Notes: generated by a model not told the origin, from the letters alone. Numbered from the stretch's first letter, positions 37,636 through 48,173 are shown. The stretch is DNA of 64,000 nt from Alphaproteobacteria bacterium (GCA_026400845.1 JAPLOH010000110.1:1-64000), one strand, 5' to 3'. Program-made: numbers and translations.

Positions 37636-39063
37636 CTACTCCGCCACCGGCCGCGTGCGGATGGGTGGTTGCACCTCGGGGGGCAATGGCGAGACGTAGG
37701 GGTTGTCGCGGGTGCGTTCGGCGAGGTCGGCCTTGGCTTCGGCGATCAGGGTGGGGCTCTTGATGGCGTCGATCGCGGTGCCGGCCATGACTTTGGCGAC
37801 GTGGACCATGCCTTTCTTGGCGAGGGCGGATTTGCCTTGGGCGGTCATCTGCCAGGAGTGGAAGGGCGTGCCGATGGCCACCGTGGCGCCGTCGGCCTGG
37901 ACGAGCGGGACGTTCCAGGAGACGTCGCCGACGTCGGTGGAGCCCAGCATGGCTTCGCCGCGCAGGCCGAGGGGGACGATGAAGTCGGCGAGCGGCTGGT
38001 CGCGGCGGATGGGCAGGCCAGCGCGGCGATATTGGGTGCTGATGTCGCCGTCGGTGAGGGTGGCGCGGATGCCCTCGGCGAAATCGCGGTCTTCGGCGTC
38101 GAAGGGTGGCGGGCCGAGGCGCAGGAGGTTCGCGTGCATGGCGTGGTCGAGCGGAGTGTTGCCCATGAGGTTGGAGACGGCGGAGATGGTTTGCATTTCG
38201 ACGCGGGTCTCGGTCATCAACGCCGCGCCTTGGGCGACTTTCTTCACGCGCTCGACGAGGGCGAACATTTCGCCGAGGTCGCGCGCGCGAATGGCGTAGC
38301 GCACCTTGGCGTTGGCCTGCACCACGTTGGGGGCGATGCCGCCGGTTTCCAGCAGGGCATAGTGGATGCGCGCGTCGGACGGCATGTGTTCGCGCAGGTA
38401 GTTGACGCCGACATTCATCAGTTCGACGGCATCGAGCGCGGAGCGGCCGAGATGGGGTGAGGCGGCAGCATGGCTGGCGCGGCCGATGAAGGCGAAGTCC
38501 ATGCGGGTGTTGGCGAGGCTCATCGCGTCGTTCACGCCGGCGAAGGGCATGGAGTGCCAGGTGATGGCGATATCGACGTCATCGAAGCAGCCCGCGCGGA
38601 CCATGAAGGCCTTGGCGGCGCCGCCTTCCTCGGCGGGGCAGCCGTAGTAGCGCACGCGGCCTTTGACGCCGTTTTCGGCCAGCCAGTCCTTCACCGCGGC
38701 GGCGGCGAGCAGAGCGCCGGAGCCGAGCAGATTATGGCCACAGCCATGGCCCATGCCGTCGCCCGGCAGTGGGCGCGGCTCGGCGACGCCAGCCTCCTGG
38801 GAGAGGCCGGGGAGTGCGTCGTACTCGCCGAGGATGGCAATCACCGGGCCTTCCTCGCCCGCCTCGCCCATCACGGCGGTTGGGATGCCCGCGAGGTCGC
38901 GGGTGATGCGGAAGCCCTCGGCCTCCAGCATCGCGGTATGCTCGGCGACGGCGGCGAATTCGGTATAGGCGATCTCCGGCTTGTCCCAGATGCGGTCGCT
39001 GAGGGCTTCGTACTGGTCCTTGCGGACATCGACGAGTTGCCAGATCCGTTCGCTGTTCTGCAC
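37636..39063 (-). CDS. M20-family amidohydrolase (AbgB-like)
   Basis: ILGEYDALPGLSQ, GDGMGHGCGHNLLGSGALLAA, YGCPAEEGGAAKAFMVRAG; GTG start at 39063. Confidence 0.9.
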   Translation of the reverse strand: MQNSERIWQLVDVRKDQYEALSDRIWDKPEIAYTEFAAVAEHTAMLEAEGFRITRDLAGIPTAVMGEAGEEGPVIAILGEYDALPGLSQEAGVAEPRPLPGDGMGHGCGHNLLGSGALLAAAAVKDWLAENGVKGRVRYYGCPAEEGGAAKAFMVRAGCFDDVDIAITWHSMPFAGVNDAMSLANTRMDFAFIGRASHAAASPHLGRSALDAVELMNVGVNYLREHMPSDARIHYALLETGGIAPNVVQANAKVRYAIRARDLGEMFALVERVKKVAQGAALMTETRVEMQTISAVSNLMGNTPLDHAMHANLLRLGPPPFDAEDRDFAEGIRATLTDGDISTQYRRAGLPIRRDQPLADFIVPLGLRGEAMLGSTDVGDVSWNVPLVQADGATVAIGTPFHSWQMTAQGKSALAKKGMVHVAKVMAGTAIDAIKSPTLIAEAKADLAERTRDNPYVSPLPPEVQPPIRTRPVAE

Positions 39064-39085
39064 GGCGTGCCTCCTGTGGGCGGGT

Positions 39086-39763
39086 TCAGGTATTCCAGAG
39101 CGGGGATTTAAGCTTGCCGAGAAAGGCCGCGTGGGCGGCGAGTTCGCCCTCATTCGGCGCGATCGGGCGCGGGATGCGCGGCCCCTCGGCGGCGTAGGTG
39201 GCGATTTGCAGGCTCGTCTGTTCCTCGGTGGCGAGCGAGAGGCCACGTTGGCGGCCGCCGGTGAGCTCGACATAGACTTCGGACAGCAGTTTGCAGTCGA
39301 GCAGGGCGTTGTGGGTGGTGCGCTCGGAGAGATCGATATCAAAGCGGCGGCACAGCGCGTCGAGGCTGTTGGGGAGGCCTGGAAAGCGCGTTTTGGCGAG
39401 GGCCAGCGTGTCGACCATGCGGGCGCGGTCGAGCGAAAGGCGGCCGCAGCGGGCGAATTCGGCGTTGAGGAAGTTAAAGTCGAACGGCGCGTTGTGGGCC
39501 ACGAGGGGGCCGTCGCCGAAGAATTCCAGCAGGTCGTCGACGATTTCCTCGAAGCGGGGCGCATCGCGCAGCTTGTCGATGGTAATGCCGTGGATGCGCA
39601 CGACGTCGTCGGGGATGTCGCGCTGCGGATGGATGAGGCGGTGGAAGGACTTGCCGGTCGGCAGGTCGTTGTCGAGCTCAAGTGCCGCGACTTCGATCAC
39701 CCGATCGCCCTTGAGGGGATCGAGGCCGGTGGTCTCGGTGTCGAACAATACGGAACGGGTCAT
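39086..39763 (-). CDS. dnaQ: DNA polymerase III epsilon subunit
   Basis: VLFDTETTGLDPLKGDRVIEVAALEL, LVAHNAPFDFNFLNAE, THNALLDCKLLSEVYVELTGGRQ. Confidence 0.95.
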   Translation of the reverse strand: MTRSVLFDTETTGLDPLKGDRVIEVAALELDNDLPTGKSFHRLIHPQRDIPDDVVRIHGITIDKLRDAPRFEEIVDDLLEFFGDGPLVAHNAPFDFNFLNAEFARCGRLSLDRARMVDTLALAKTRFPGLPNSLDALCRRFDIDLSERTTHNALLDCKLLSEVYVELTGGRQRGLSLATEEQTSLQIATYAAEGPRIPRPIAPNEGELAAHAAFLGKLKSPLWNT

Positions 39764-40347
39764 GCGTGCAGTATGTGCAGGAAGCGGCGCAGGGTGCGCA
39801 AGGCGTGGAAGCGGGAGAGCCCGGTGTTGACCACCAGATCGGCCTGGCGCCGCTTGGCGCGGTCGGGCATTTGGCGGGCAATGAAGGCCTCGACTTGGGC
39901 GCGATCCATAGTGCGGCGCAGCAGCACGCGATGGACCTGCACCGCCTTGGGGGCGGAGACCACGAGGATGAGGTCCACGTAGGGGCGGCGCGCGGTTTCC
40001 AGCAGCAGCGGAATATCGAGCACCGCGGCCCGGCAGGCGCGGCGGCGGGCGCGGGCCAGGAAGGCCAGTTCCTCCTCGCGCACCATCGGGTGGATGATGT
40101 GGTTGAGGATGGCGAATCCGTCGGGTCGGGCGATGGCGGCGGCTCGCAGCGCCGCGCGGTCAAGTCGGTTGTCGCTGATGGTACCGGGGAAGGCGGCGGC
40201 AATCGCCGGCAAGGCGCGACCGCCGGGGGCCTGCAATGCGCGCACGCAGGCGTCGGCGTCGAACACCGGGATGCGGGTGCGGCGGAAAAACCCCGCCGCG
40301 GTGGACTTGCCCATGCCGATGCCGCCGGTCAGGCCGATGATCTTCAT
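39760..40347 (-). CDS. coaE: dephospho-CoA kinase
   Basis: IIGLTGGIGMGKSTAAGFFRRTRIPVFDADACVRALQ. Confidence 0.95.
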   Translation of the reverse strand: MKIIGLTGGIGMGKSTAAGFFRRTRIPVFDADACVRALQAPGGRALPAIAAAFPGTISDNRLDRAALRAAAIARPDGFAILNHIIHPMVREEELAFLARARRRACRAAVLDIPLLLETARRPYVDLILVVSAPKAVQVHRVLLRRTMDRAQVEAFIARQMPDRAKRRQADLVVNTGLSRFHALRTLRRFLHILHA

Positions 40348-40468
40348 GCGTGCTCGCCTCCCCGGGGGGTCATCTCTGGCGCCGCCGGTATGGCGGGCGC
40401 TACCATGGAACTGTCACATGCCATGCAGTCCGTGCAAAGCTATGGAGGGGCAGGAGACCAGCCGCGTG

Positions 40469-41536
40469 ATGCCAGCCGAGCAGACCCGTACCGCAACCAC
40501 CGGCGCCGCCGTGCGGTTGACCAACGTCGCGCGCCGCTGGGGCAGCGTCGCGGCGCTCGATGGCGTGTCGCTGACGGTGGCGGCCGGCACATTTTGCGTG
40601 CTGCTCGGCCCGTCCGGCTGCGGCAAAACCACGTGCCTGCGCATCGTCGCCGGGTTGGAGACCGCGAGCGGGGGGACGGTGGAGATCGGCGGGCGGGACG
40701 TCACCAACCTGCCGCCGGCGGAACGGGGGGTGGCGATGGTGTTCCAGTCCTACGCGCTGTTCCCGCATCTCAACGTCGCCGAGAACATCGTATTTGGTCT
40801 CCGGGCGCGCAGCGTTGCGCCGGCGGAGCGCAAGCGGCGGCTCGATCGGGCAGTGGAAATCCTCGGCATCGGCCATCTGCTCGCCCGCCGTCCCGCTCAG
40901 CTTTCGGGCGGGCAGCAACAGCGCGTTGCCCTCGGCCGCGCCATCGTCGCCGAGGCGCCGGTGTGCCTGATGGATGAGCCGCTTTCGAACCTGGACGCGC
41001 AGCTGCGCGCCGATATGCGCCGGGAAATCCTGGCTTTGCAGCGCCGCCTCGGCATCACCATGCTGTACGTCACCCATGACCAGACCGAGGCGATGGGCAT
41101 GGCCGACCAGGTGGTGCTGCTGCGCGACGGGCATATCGAGCAGGACGCCCCGCCGGCGGATGTCTACGCGACGCCGGCCACCGCGTTTGCCGCCAGCTTC
41201 ATCGGCACCCCGCCGATGAACCTGATCAAATTACCGGACTCCGGCACCATTGCCGGCGCCCTCCTCGGCCCGCCCGGCGTGGGCCTGCTTGCCGGCATCC
41301 GCCCGGAGTCGCTACGGCTCGGCGGGCAGGGCATTTCCGCCGTTGTCTCCCATGCCGAGTATCTCGGCGCCGACACCGTCGTCGCCTGCCGGCTCGCTGA
41401 CGGCCAGAGCCTGCTCGCCCGCCTGCCCGGCCGCGCCGGCCTGCCCGACGGGGCGGCGGTGACCTTCGATTTCGACCGCGCCGACCTGCATCTGTTCGAC
41501 GCCGCCAGCGGGCGGCGCCTTCCCACCAACGCCTGA
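40469..41536 (+). CDS. carbohydrate ABC transporter ATP-binding protein
   Basis: LLGPSGCGKTTCLRIVAGLE, QLSGGQQQRVALGRAIVAEAPVCLMDEPLSNLDAQLR; in-frame ATG 40442 also possible. Confidence 0.94.
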   Translation: MPAEQTRTATTGAAVRLTNVARRWGSVAALDGVSLTVAAGTFCVLLGPSGCGKTTCLRIVAGLETASGGTVEIGGRDVTNLPPAERGVAMVFQSYALFPHLNVAENIVFGLRARSVAPAERKRRLDRAVEILGIGHLLARRPAQLSGGQQQRVALGRAIVAEAPVCLMDEPLSNLDAQLRADMRREILALQRRLGITMLYVTHDQTEAMGMADQVVLLRDGHIEQDAPPADVYATPATAFAASFIGTPPMNLIKLPDSGTIAGALLGPPGVGLLAGIRPESLRLGGQGISAVVSHAEYLGADTVVACRLADGQSLLARLPGRAGLPDGAAVTFDFDRADLHLFDAASGRRLPTNA

Positions 41537-41548
41537 AGCGAGGACCCC

Positions 41549-42865
41549 ATGCGCAATATCGCCACCACCCACCGCACGCTGCCCCGTCGTACGCTTATCG
41601 GGGCCACCGCTGCCACGCTCGCGGCCCCGTCGATCCTGGGCGCCCAGGGCAAGACCACCGTCGAGTTCTACTTCCCCGTCGCCGTCGGCGGCCCGATCAC
41701 CAAGATCATCGACGGCTACTGCACCGAATTCATGGCTGCCAACACCGACATTGAGGTGAAGCCGATCTACGCCGGCTCCTATGTCGACACGCTGACCAAA
41801 GCGATCACCGCGACCAAGGCCGGCCAGGGCCCGCAGATGGCCCTGGTGCTTGCCGTCGACGCCTACACGCTGATCGACGACGAGCTGATCCTGCCGTTCG
41901 ACACGCTTGCCACCTCGGACGCCGACAAGGCCTGGCTCAAGAGCTTCTACCCGGCCTTCATGGCCAACGGCACCATCGACGGGCATGTCTGGGGCATTCC
42001 GTTCCAGCGTTCGACGATCGTCGCCTATTGGAACAAGGAAATCTTTAAGGAGATCGGCCTCGACCCCGAGAAAGGCCCGGCCTCCTGGGCCGAGAACGCC
42101 GAATGGACCGCCAAGGCGACCAAGCGTGAGGGCGACAAGGTCTCGCGCTGGGGCATCCAGATACCCGGCGACGGCTTCACCTACTGGCTCTACCAGGCGA
42201 TGGCGGCCCAGGCCGGCGTCGAGCTCGCCGGCGACAATGGCCGCAGGACGGATTTCAACTCCGCCGGTGCCGTCGAGGGCCTGCAATTCTGGCTCGATCT
42301 GATGAACAAGCACCGCTCGCACCCAACCGGCATTTCCGCCTGGGGCACCGGTCCGCGCGACTTCCTCGAAGGCACTACCGCGGTGATCTGGCACACCACG
42401 GGCAACCTCACCAACATCAAGAACAACGCCAAATTCCCCTTTGGCGTCGCCATGCTGCCGGCCGGCAAGCGCCGTGGCTCGCCCGCCGGCGGCGGCAACT
42501 TCCATCTCTTCAAGGGCGCCACCCCCGCCCAGCAGCAGGCCAGCCTGCGCTTCCTGCGCTGGCTCACCTCGCCCGAGAAGGCCGCCGCCTGGGGCATGGC
42601 CACCGGCTACGTCGCCACCCGCCCCGATGCCTGGGAGACCCCGACGATGAAGGACTATGTTGCCGGTTTCCCGCAGGCCGCGGTGGCGCGCGACCAGCTC
42701 GCCTTCGCCGTGCCCGAACTCTCCACCCACGACAACCAGCGCGTCGCCAAGGCACTCACCGACGAGCTTCAGGCCGCCCTGCTCGGCCGCAAGCCGCCCA
42801 AACAAGCGCTCGACGACGCCCAGGCCGCCGCCACCCGCCTGCTCAAGCCGTACCAGAAGGCCTAA
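41549..42865 (+). CDS. ABC transporter substrate-binding protein (UgpB-like), paralogue 1
   Basis: Tat-like N-terminus LPRRTLIGATAATLAAPSILGAQ; extracellular solute-binding fold; operon context. Confidence 0.9.
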   Translation: MRNIATTHRTLPRRTLIGATAATLAAPSILGAQGKTTVEFYFPVAVGGPITKIIDGYCTEFMAANTDIEVKPIYAGSYVDTLTKAITATKAGQGPQMALVLAVDAYTLIDDELILPFDTLATSDADKAWLKSFYPAFMANGTIDGHVWGIPFQRSTIVAYWNKEIFKEIGLDPEKGPASWAENAEWTAKATKREGDKVSRWGIQIPGDGFTYWLYQAMAAQAGVELAGDNGRRTDFNSAGAVEGLQFWLDLMNKHRSHPTGISAWGTGPRDFLEGTTAVIWHTTGNLTNIKNNAKFPFGVAMLPAGKRRGSPAGGGNFHLFKGATPAQQQASLRFLRWLTSPEKAAAWGMATGYVATRPDAWETPTMKDYVAGFPQAAVARDQLAFAVPELSTHDNQRVAKALTDELQAALLGRKPPKQALDDAQAAATRLLKPYQKA

Positions 42866-42889
42866 CCCACCGAACCCGGAGGAACCGCC

Positions 42890-44176
42890 ATGATCCGTCG
42901 CCGCACACTGCTCGGCGCCACCGCCGCCACGCTCGCCGCCCCCGCTGTAGCGCGGGCACAGGGCGTGAAGATCTCGTTCTACTACCCGATCGCCGTCGGA
43001 GGGCCGATCCCGGCCATCGTCGATGGCTACTGCAAGGAGTTCCAGGCCAAGACCGGCATCGAGGTGGCGCCGGTCTATGCCGGCAACTACGGCGAGACGC
43101 TGACCAAGGCGGTCACCGCCATCAAGGGCGGCTCCGGCCCCGCGATGGCCGTGCTGCTGGCCGCCGAGATGCACGCGCTGCAGGACCTCGACATCCTCGC
43201 CAGCCTTGAGGATGTCGGGCTCGACGCCGAAGGGAAGAAGTGGCTCGAAGGCTTCTACCCCGCGTTCCTCGCCAACAGCCGCGCCGAGGGCAAGCTGTGG
43301 AGCATCCCGTTCCAGCGCTCCACCGCCGTGATGTACTACAACAAGGCCGCCTTCGCCGAAGCCGGGCTCGACCCCGAGAAGTTCCCGCGCACCTGGGCGG
43401 AACTCCAGGCCGCCGCCATCAAGCTCACCAAGAAGGACGCCAGCGGCAAGGTGACCCGCTGGGGCGTGAAGATGGCTGCCGATACCGGCAATGCGCAATG
43501 GACCTTCGGCGCGCTGGCCAACCAGGCCAACCACGTGCTGATGAACGAGGCCGGCACCGAGACCTACTTCAACCACCCCAAGGCGATCGAGGCGCTGGCC
43601 TATTGGCGCGGCCTCGGCACCTCCGGCGCCTCGCCGGAGGGTGTGTCGAACTGGGGCCAGCTGACGCCGGACTTCCTGGAGGGCAACACGGCCATCATCC
43701 AGCACACCACCGGCAACCTCACCAACATGCGTGCGAACGCCAAGTTCCCCTTCGGCATCGTCGGCCTACCCGGCAAGGACGGCCCGCGCACCGTGGTGGG
43801 CGGCGGCAACATCTACTTCTTCAAGAACGCCAACCCCGCCGAACGCAAAGCGGCGCTGGCCTTCGCCCGCTTCCTCGCCGAGCCCGATCGTGCGGCCGAC
43901 TGGTCGATGAAGACCGGCTACATCGCCTCCTCGCCGGCGGCCTACGAGACCAAGACGCTGAAGGACTACATCGCCGGCTTCCCCGCTGCTGACGTGGCGC
44001 GCGGCTATCTGCCGGTGGCCGTCGGCGAGCTGTCCACCTTCGAGAACCAGAAGGTCTATGCGGCGCTGACGAATAATGTGCAGGCGTGCCTTTCCGGGCA
44101 GAAGACGCCGGCGCAGGCGATGGCCGATACGCAGGCGGAGGCGGATCGCATTTTGAAGGCGTACAAGAAGGCGTAA
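42890..44176 (+). CDS. ABC transporter substrate-binding protein (UgpB-like), paralogue 2
   Basis: MIRRRTLLGATAATLAAPAVARAQ; extensive similarity to the preceding CDS. Confidence 0.9.
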   Translation: MIRRRTLLGATAATLAAPAVARAQGVKISFYYPIAVGGPIPAIVDGYCKEFQAKTGIEVAPVYAGNYGETLTKAVTAIKGGSGPAMAVLLAAEMHALQDLDILASLEDVGLDAEGKKWLEGFYPAFLANSRAEGKLWSIPFQRSTAVMYYNKAAFAEAGLDPEKFPRTWAELQAAAIKLTKKDASGKVTRWGVKMAADTGNAQWTFGALANQANHVLMNEAGTETYFNHPKAIEALAYWRGLGTSGASPEGVSNWGQLTPDFLEGNTAIIQHTTGNLTNMRANAKFPFGIVGLPGKDGPRTVVGGGNIYFFKNANPAERKAALAFARFLAEPDRAADWSMKTGYIASSPAAYETKTLKDYIAGFPAADVARGYLPVAVGELSTFENQKVYAALTNNVQACLSGQKTPAQAMADTQAEADRILKAYKKA

Positions 44177-44184
44177 GGCAAGTG

Positions 44185-44326
44185 GAAGGAAGGAAGCGCT
44201 TCTTTTTGAAAAAAGAAGCAAAAACTTTTTATCCGTTTTGCTGCGCACTCTCCCGGGAGGGCGTGCAGCAAACGGGTAGAAGTTTTTTGGTTCTTTTTTT
44301 CAAAAAAGAACTCCTTCCTTTTTCCT
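44185..44326. repeat. palindromic intergenic repeat, full copy B
   Basis: Outer AAGGAAGGA/TCCTTCCTT arms, CTTCTTTTT..AAAAAGAAG hairpin, AAAAACTTTTTATCCGTTTTGCTGCGCAC stem, GTTCTTTTTT..AAAAAAGAAC hairpin; 44280-44311 identical to 29047-29078. Confidence 0.87.
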
Positions 44327-44327
44327 G

Positions 44328-45197
44328 ATGCGCCGCGAATCCCTCCAAGCCTGGCTCCTGCTGCTGCCCGCATTGGTTCTGCTGGTGGCCTTTACCCACT
44401 GGCCAGCGGCTACCACGATCATCGACAGCTTCTACACCACGCCCAAGGGCAGCCGCCCGCCGCGCTTCGTCGGCATCGAGAACTACGCCGACCTGATGAG
44501 CGACCCGGTGTTCTGGACCGCGCTCACCAACAACGCGATCTACGCGGTCTGGACCATCCCCGTCTCGGTGATCCTCGCACTGGTGATGGCGCTCGCCGTC
44601 AATACCGCCATGCCCGGCCGCGCTTTGGTGCGCATGGCGTATTTCACGCCGACCATGCTGCCGATGATCGCGGTCGCCAATATCTGGCTGTTTTTCTACA
44701 CGCCCGATTACGGGCTGTTCGACCACATCCTCTCCTGGTTCGGCGGCGGCCGGCACAACTGGCTCGGCGATCGCGCCACCGCCCTGCCGGCGATGATCGC
44801 GGTGGCGGTGTGGAAGGAGGCGGGGTTCTTCATGATTTTCTACCTCGCCGCCCTGCAGGCCATGCCGCCCGACCTCAAGGAATGCGCCGCCCTTGAAGGC
44901 TCTTCGCGCTGGAACTTCTTCCGCCGCGTCACCATCCCGTTGCTGATGCCCACCACCCTGTTCGTGCTGGTCAACGCGGTGATCAACGCCTTCCGCCTGG
45001 TGGACCACGTGGTGGTGATGACGCGCGGCGGGCCGGACAACGCGACCACGCTGCTGCTCTACTACATCTATGAGGCCGGGTTCCGCTTCTGGGACCAGGC
45101 GCTGGCGGCGACACTAACGGTGGTGCTGCTGGGGCTGCTCGGATTGCTGGCCTGGCTGCAATTCGGCGTGCTCGGCAAGCGGGTGCACTACCGGTGA
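44328..45197 (+). CDS. sugar ABC transporter permease (UgpA-like)
   Basis: ECAALEGSSRWNFFRRVTIPLLMPTTLFVLV. Confidence 0.93.
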   Translation: MRRESLQAWLLLLPALVLLVAFTHWPAATTIIDSFYTTPKGSRPPRFVGIENYADLMSDPVFWTALTNNAIYAVWTIPVSVILALVMALAVNTAMPGRALVRMAYFTPTMLPMIAVANIWLFFYTPDYGLFDHILSWFGGGRHNWLGDRATALPAMIAVAVWKEAGFFMIFYLAALQAMPPDLKECAALEGSSRWNFFRRVTIPLLMPTTLFVLVNAVINAFRLVDHVVVMTRGGPDNATTLLLYYIYEAGFRFWDQALAATLTVVLLGLLGLLAWLQFGVLGKRVHYR

Positions 45198-46003
45198 AGG
45201 TTTCGACGCGCTTCCTTGAGATCATCGGCGCCTGGATGCTGGCCATCATCTGGGTGCTGCCGCTGCTCTACGCGCTGTGGACGGCCTTCCACCCCGGGGA
45301 ATACGCCACCCGCTTCAGCCTCACCGCGCCGCTGACGCTGGAGAATTTCCACAACGCCTGGGCCGCCGCCCCCTTCGCCCGCTACTTCCTCAACACCACC
45401 ATTCTGGTGACGCTGATCCTGGTGGCGCAGTTCATCATCTGCACCCCCGCCGCCTTCGCCTTCGCGCGCATGGAGTTCGCGGGGCGCAACGTGGTGTTCG
45501 CCATCATGCTGATGCAGCTGATGATCATGCCGGACGTGCTGCTGGTGGGGAATTACCGCAGCATGGCGAAACTCGGGCTGGTGGACACCATCCTGGCGAT
45601 CGCGCTGCCCTATCTCGGCTCCGCCTTCGGCATTTTCCTCCTGCGCCAGACCTTCCTCACCGTGCCGCAGCAACTGGATGATGCCGCGCGGCTGGAGGGC
45701 TGCACCCTGCTCGGTCGGCTCTGGCGCGTCTACGTGCCGCTCGCCCGGCCGACCTACATCGCCTACGGGCTGGTGAGCGTCTCCTACCATTGGAACAACT
45801 TCCTCTGGCCGCTGGTGATCACCAACTCGGTCGACACCCGCCCACTCACCGTCGGCCTCTCGGTGTTCGCCTCGACCGATCAGGGCATCGACTGGTCGAT
45901 CATCACGGCCGCGACGCTGATGACCAGCGCGCCGCTGCTGGTGGCCTTCCTGCTGTTCCAGCGCCAGTTCGTGCAGAGTTTCATGCGCGCGGGAATCCGT
46001 TGA
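45194..46003 (+). CDS. carbohydrate ABC transporter permease (UgpE-like)
   Basis: GTG start overlapping the previous stop; DDAARLEGCTLLGRLWRVYVPLARPTYIAYGLV. Confidence 0.92.
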   Translation: MKVSTRFLEIIGAWMLAIIWVLPLLYALWTAFHPGEYATRFSLTAPLTLENFHNAWAAAPFARYFLNTTILVTLILVAQFIICTPAAFAFARMEFAGRNVVFAIMLMQLMIMPDVLLVGNYRSMAKLGLVDTILAIALPYLGSAFGIFLLRQTFLTVPQQLDDAARLEGCTLLGRLWRVYVPLARPTYIAYGLVSVSYHWNNFLWPLVITNSVDTRPLTVGLSVFASTDQGIDWSIITAATLMTSAPLLVAFLLFQRQFVQSFMRAGIR

Positions 46004-46082
46004 CCAGACCGGGATTAGCGTTCCGGTAAGCCATTTCCGTCAAGCTGTCCGACCAAGGACACCTTGCGAAAGGCGTGGCTGG

Positions 46083-48085
46083 ATGATGACCGATGATGGA
46101 GTGCGGGCCGATAATAAGCGCGGCGGCGGTATCGCCGTGCGGATGCGCGGCGGGGTGCTGCACCTCACCCTCGCAGGGCTGGCCGGCGCCGCCATCGGCA
46201 TCGGCGCCGTGCTGACCTACGGCACTCAGGTGCGTGAGATGGAGGCGGCGGCCGATCGCGCGATAACCGGCGAGCGGATCAATGGCACGATCAACGCAGT
46301 GGTGATGGATTCGCGCGGCATGTACATGTCCCGCAGCGTCGCCGAACTCGAAAAATTCGCGCCGCCCCTCCTCGCCAACCTGGTGCGCCTGGAGGATCTG
46401 GCGCGCGCTTGGGAAGAAAAATTGCCGGCAGGGCGGCGCGGCGAAATCGCCGATGCCCAGACCCAGTTGCGCCGCTTCGTCGAACTGCGCCGTCAGATGG
46501 TCGCTGCTGGGCGGCGCGAAGGCCCGCGGCGGCGGACGCCATTGGCAACAACGATGTCAATCGCGCGACCCGCCAGGCGTTGAACGCGGTCATCCAGCGC
46601 CTCGCCGCCGCCAATCAGGCCGAGCTCGACACCGTGGTCGCCACCGTCGCGGCATCCCGTCAGGTGATCCTGCTGCTGCTCGCCAGTATCGGCGGCGGTG
46701 GCACTTTGGTCGCGGCGCTACTTGCGGTGCTCTTCACCACGTGCAGCATCGCCCGCCCGCTCACCGGCATGGTAGCTGCGATGCGCGCGCTCGCCGGCGG
46801 GGAGACTGGCGTCGCCATCGCCGGGACGGCCAAGCGCGACGAGATCGGCCAGATGGCCCGCGCGCTGGAAGTCTTCCGCGATCAGGCGATCGAGAACCGC
46901 CTGTTGGCCAGCCAGAAGGAGCAGGCAGAAGGGGTAGCCGAACGCGACAAAAGCACGGCGTTGATGCGCATGGCCAGCGATGTCGAGAGTGAAGCCTCGC
47001 GCGCGATGACGGTGATCGCCGAACGTGGTCAGGAGATGGCGCGCGCCGCCGAGACCATGGCCAATTCCGCATCGCAGACCGACCACGCCGCCCGCGGCGC
47101 GCTGGAGGCGGCTGGCGAGGCGGAGCTTGCCGCCCACGCGGCCGCGGCTGCGACCGAGCAACTCACCGCGTCGATCCGCACGATCGGTGGTCAGGTCACC
47201 CATGCCAGCGCCACGGTGACCCGGGCGGTCGGCATCAGCACGGCGGCGCGTGGCGCCTTCGATGCCCTCGATACCCGCGTCGGCCGGATCAGCACCGTCG
47301 CCGACATGATCGCCGATATCGCTGGGCGGACCAATTTGCTGGCATTGAACGCGACGATAGAGGCCGCCCGCGCCGGCGATGCCGGCAAGGGCTTCGCGGT
47401 GGTGGCCAGCGAAGTCAAGCAGCTTGCCGCCCAGACGGCACGGGCGACCGCGGAAATCGCCCTGCTCATCGCCAGCGTGCGCGAGGCCACGGCGGATGCG
47501 GCGGGGGCGGTGCGCGAGATCGGCTCAACGGTCAGCGATATCGACGCGATCGCCAGTGCGATCGCCACGGGCATGTCGCAGCAGGCGGAGGCCACGGCGG
47601 AGATTGCGCGCACCGTGGCTGGCACCGCCGCGTCGGTCATGGTCATCCGCACCCGCAACGAGGCCGTCCTGCGCGAGGCTGGCACGACCGGCACGGTCGC
47701 AAGTGGCGTGCGCGCTGACACTGCGGCGCTGGTCAGTACCGTCAGTGCGCTGCGCCATGCGCTGGTCGAAACCCTGCGCACCTCGACCGAGGACGTCAAC
47801 CGCCGGTTGACGCCGCGCTTCGCCGCCTCTGGCGAGGCCACCAACAAGCGCGGCGACGGACGTTCTGACAAGATGAGCATGGTCGACATCGGCGCCGGTG
47901 GGCTGCGGGTCTCCGGTCAGCCCACGTTGAGTGTGGGCGAGCGCGTTGCCGTGGCACTACCCGGCGGGGCACAACCGATCGCCGCCGTCGTGCGATCCAG
48001 CGGAGGCGGCAGCGCCGGACTTGCCGCCACGATCGACGCTGCCACCCTCGCCCGTATCGCTCCTGCGGCCGTCGCGGCGGCTTGA
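46083..48085 (+). pseudogene. methyl-accepting chemotaxis protein with C-terminal PilZ-like domain; frameshifted near 46500-46545
   Basis: Frame 46083-46583 (TM plus sensor region) continues in frame 46409-48085 ([41 protein letters not shown], then [12 protein letters not shown]...[11 protein letters not shown]). Confidence 0.75.
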
Positions 48086-48173
48086 GGCTGCCGAGGCCCG
48101 GTTCCAACCGGCCCGCTCATGGACTACAGCAGGTCATGGCGCAGAGTGGCCGCGCCGCATGGAGTACCCTGCA

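Noticed and set aside
44056-44373. Small ORF with FFFEKKNQKTS peptide
   Set aside because: Same repeat-derived artefact, overlapping real CDS ends
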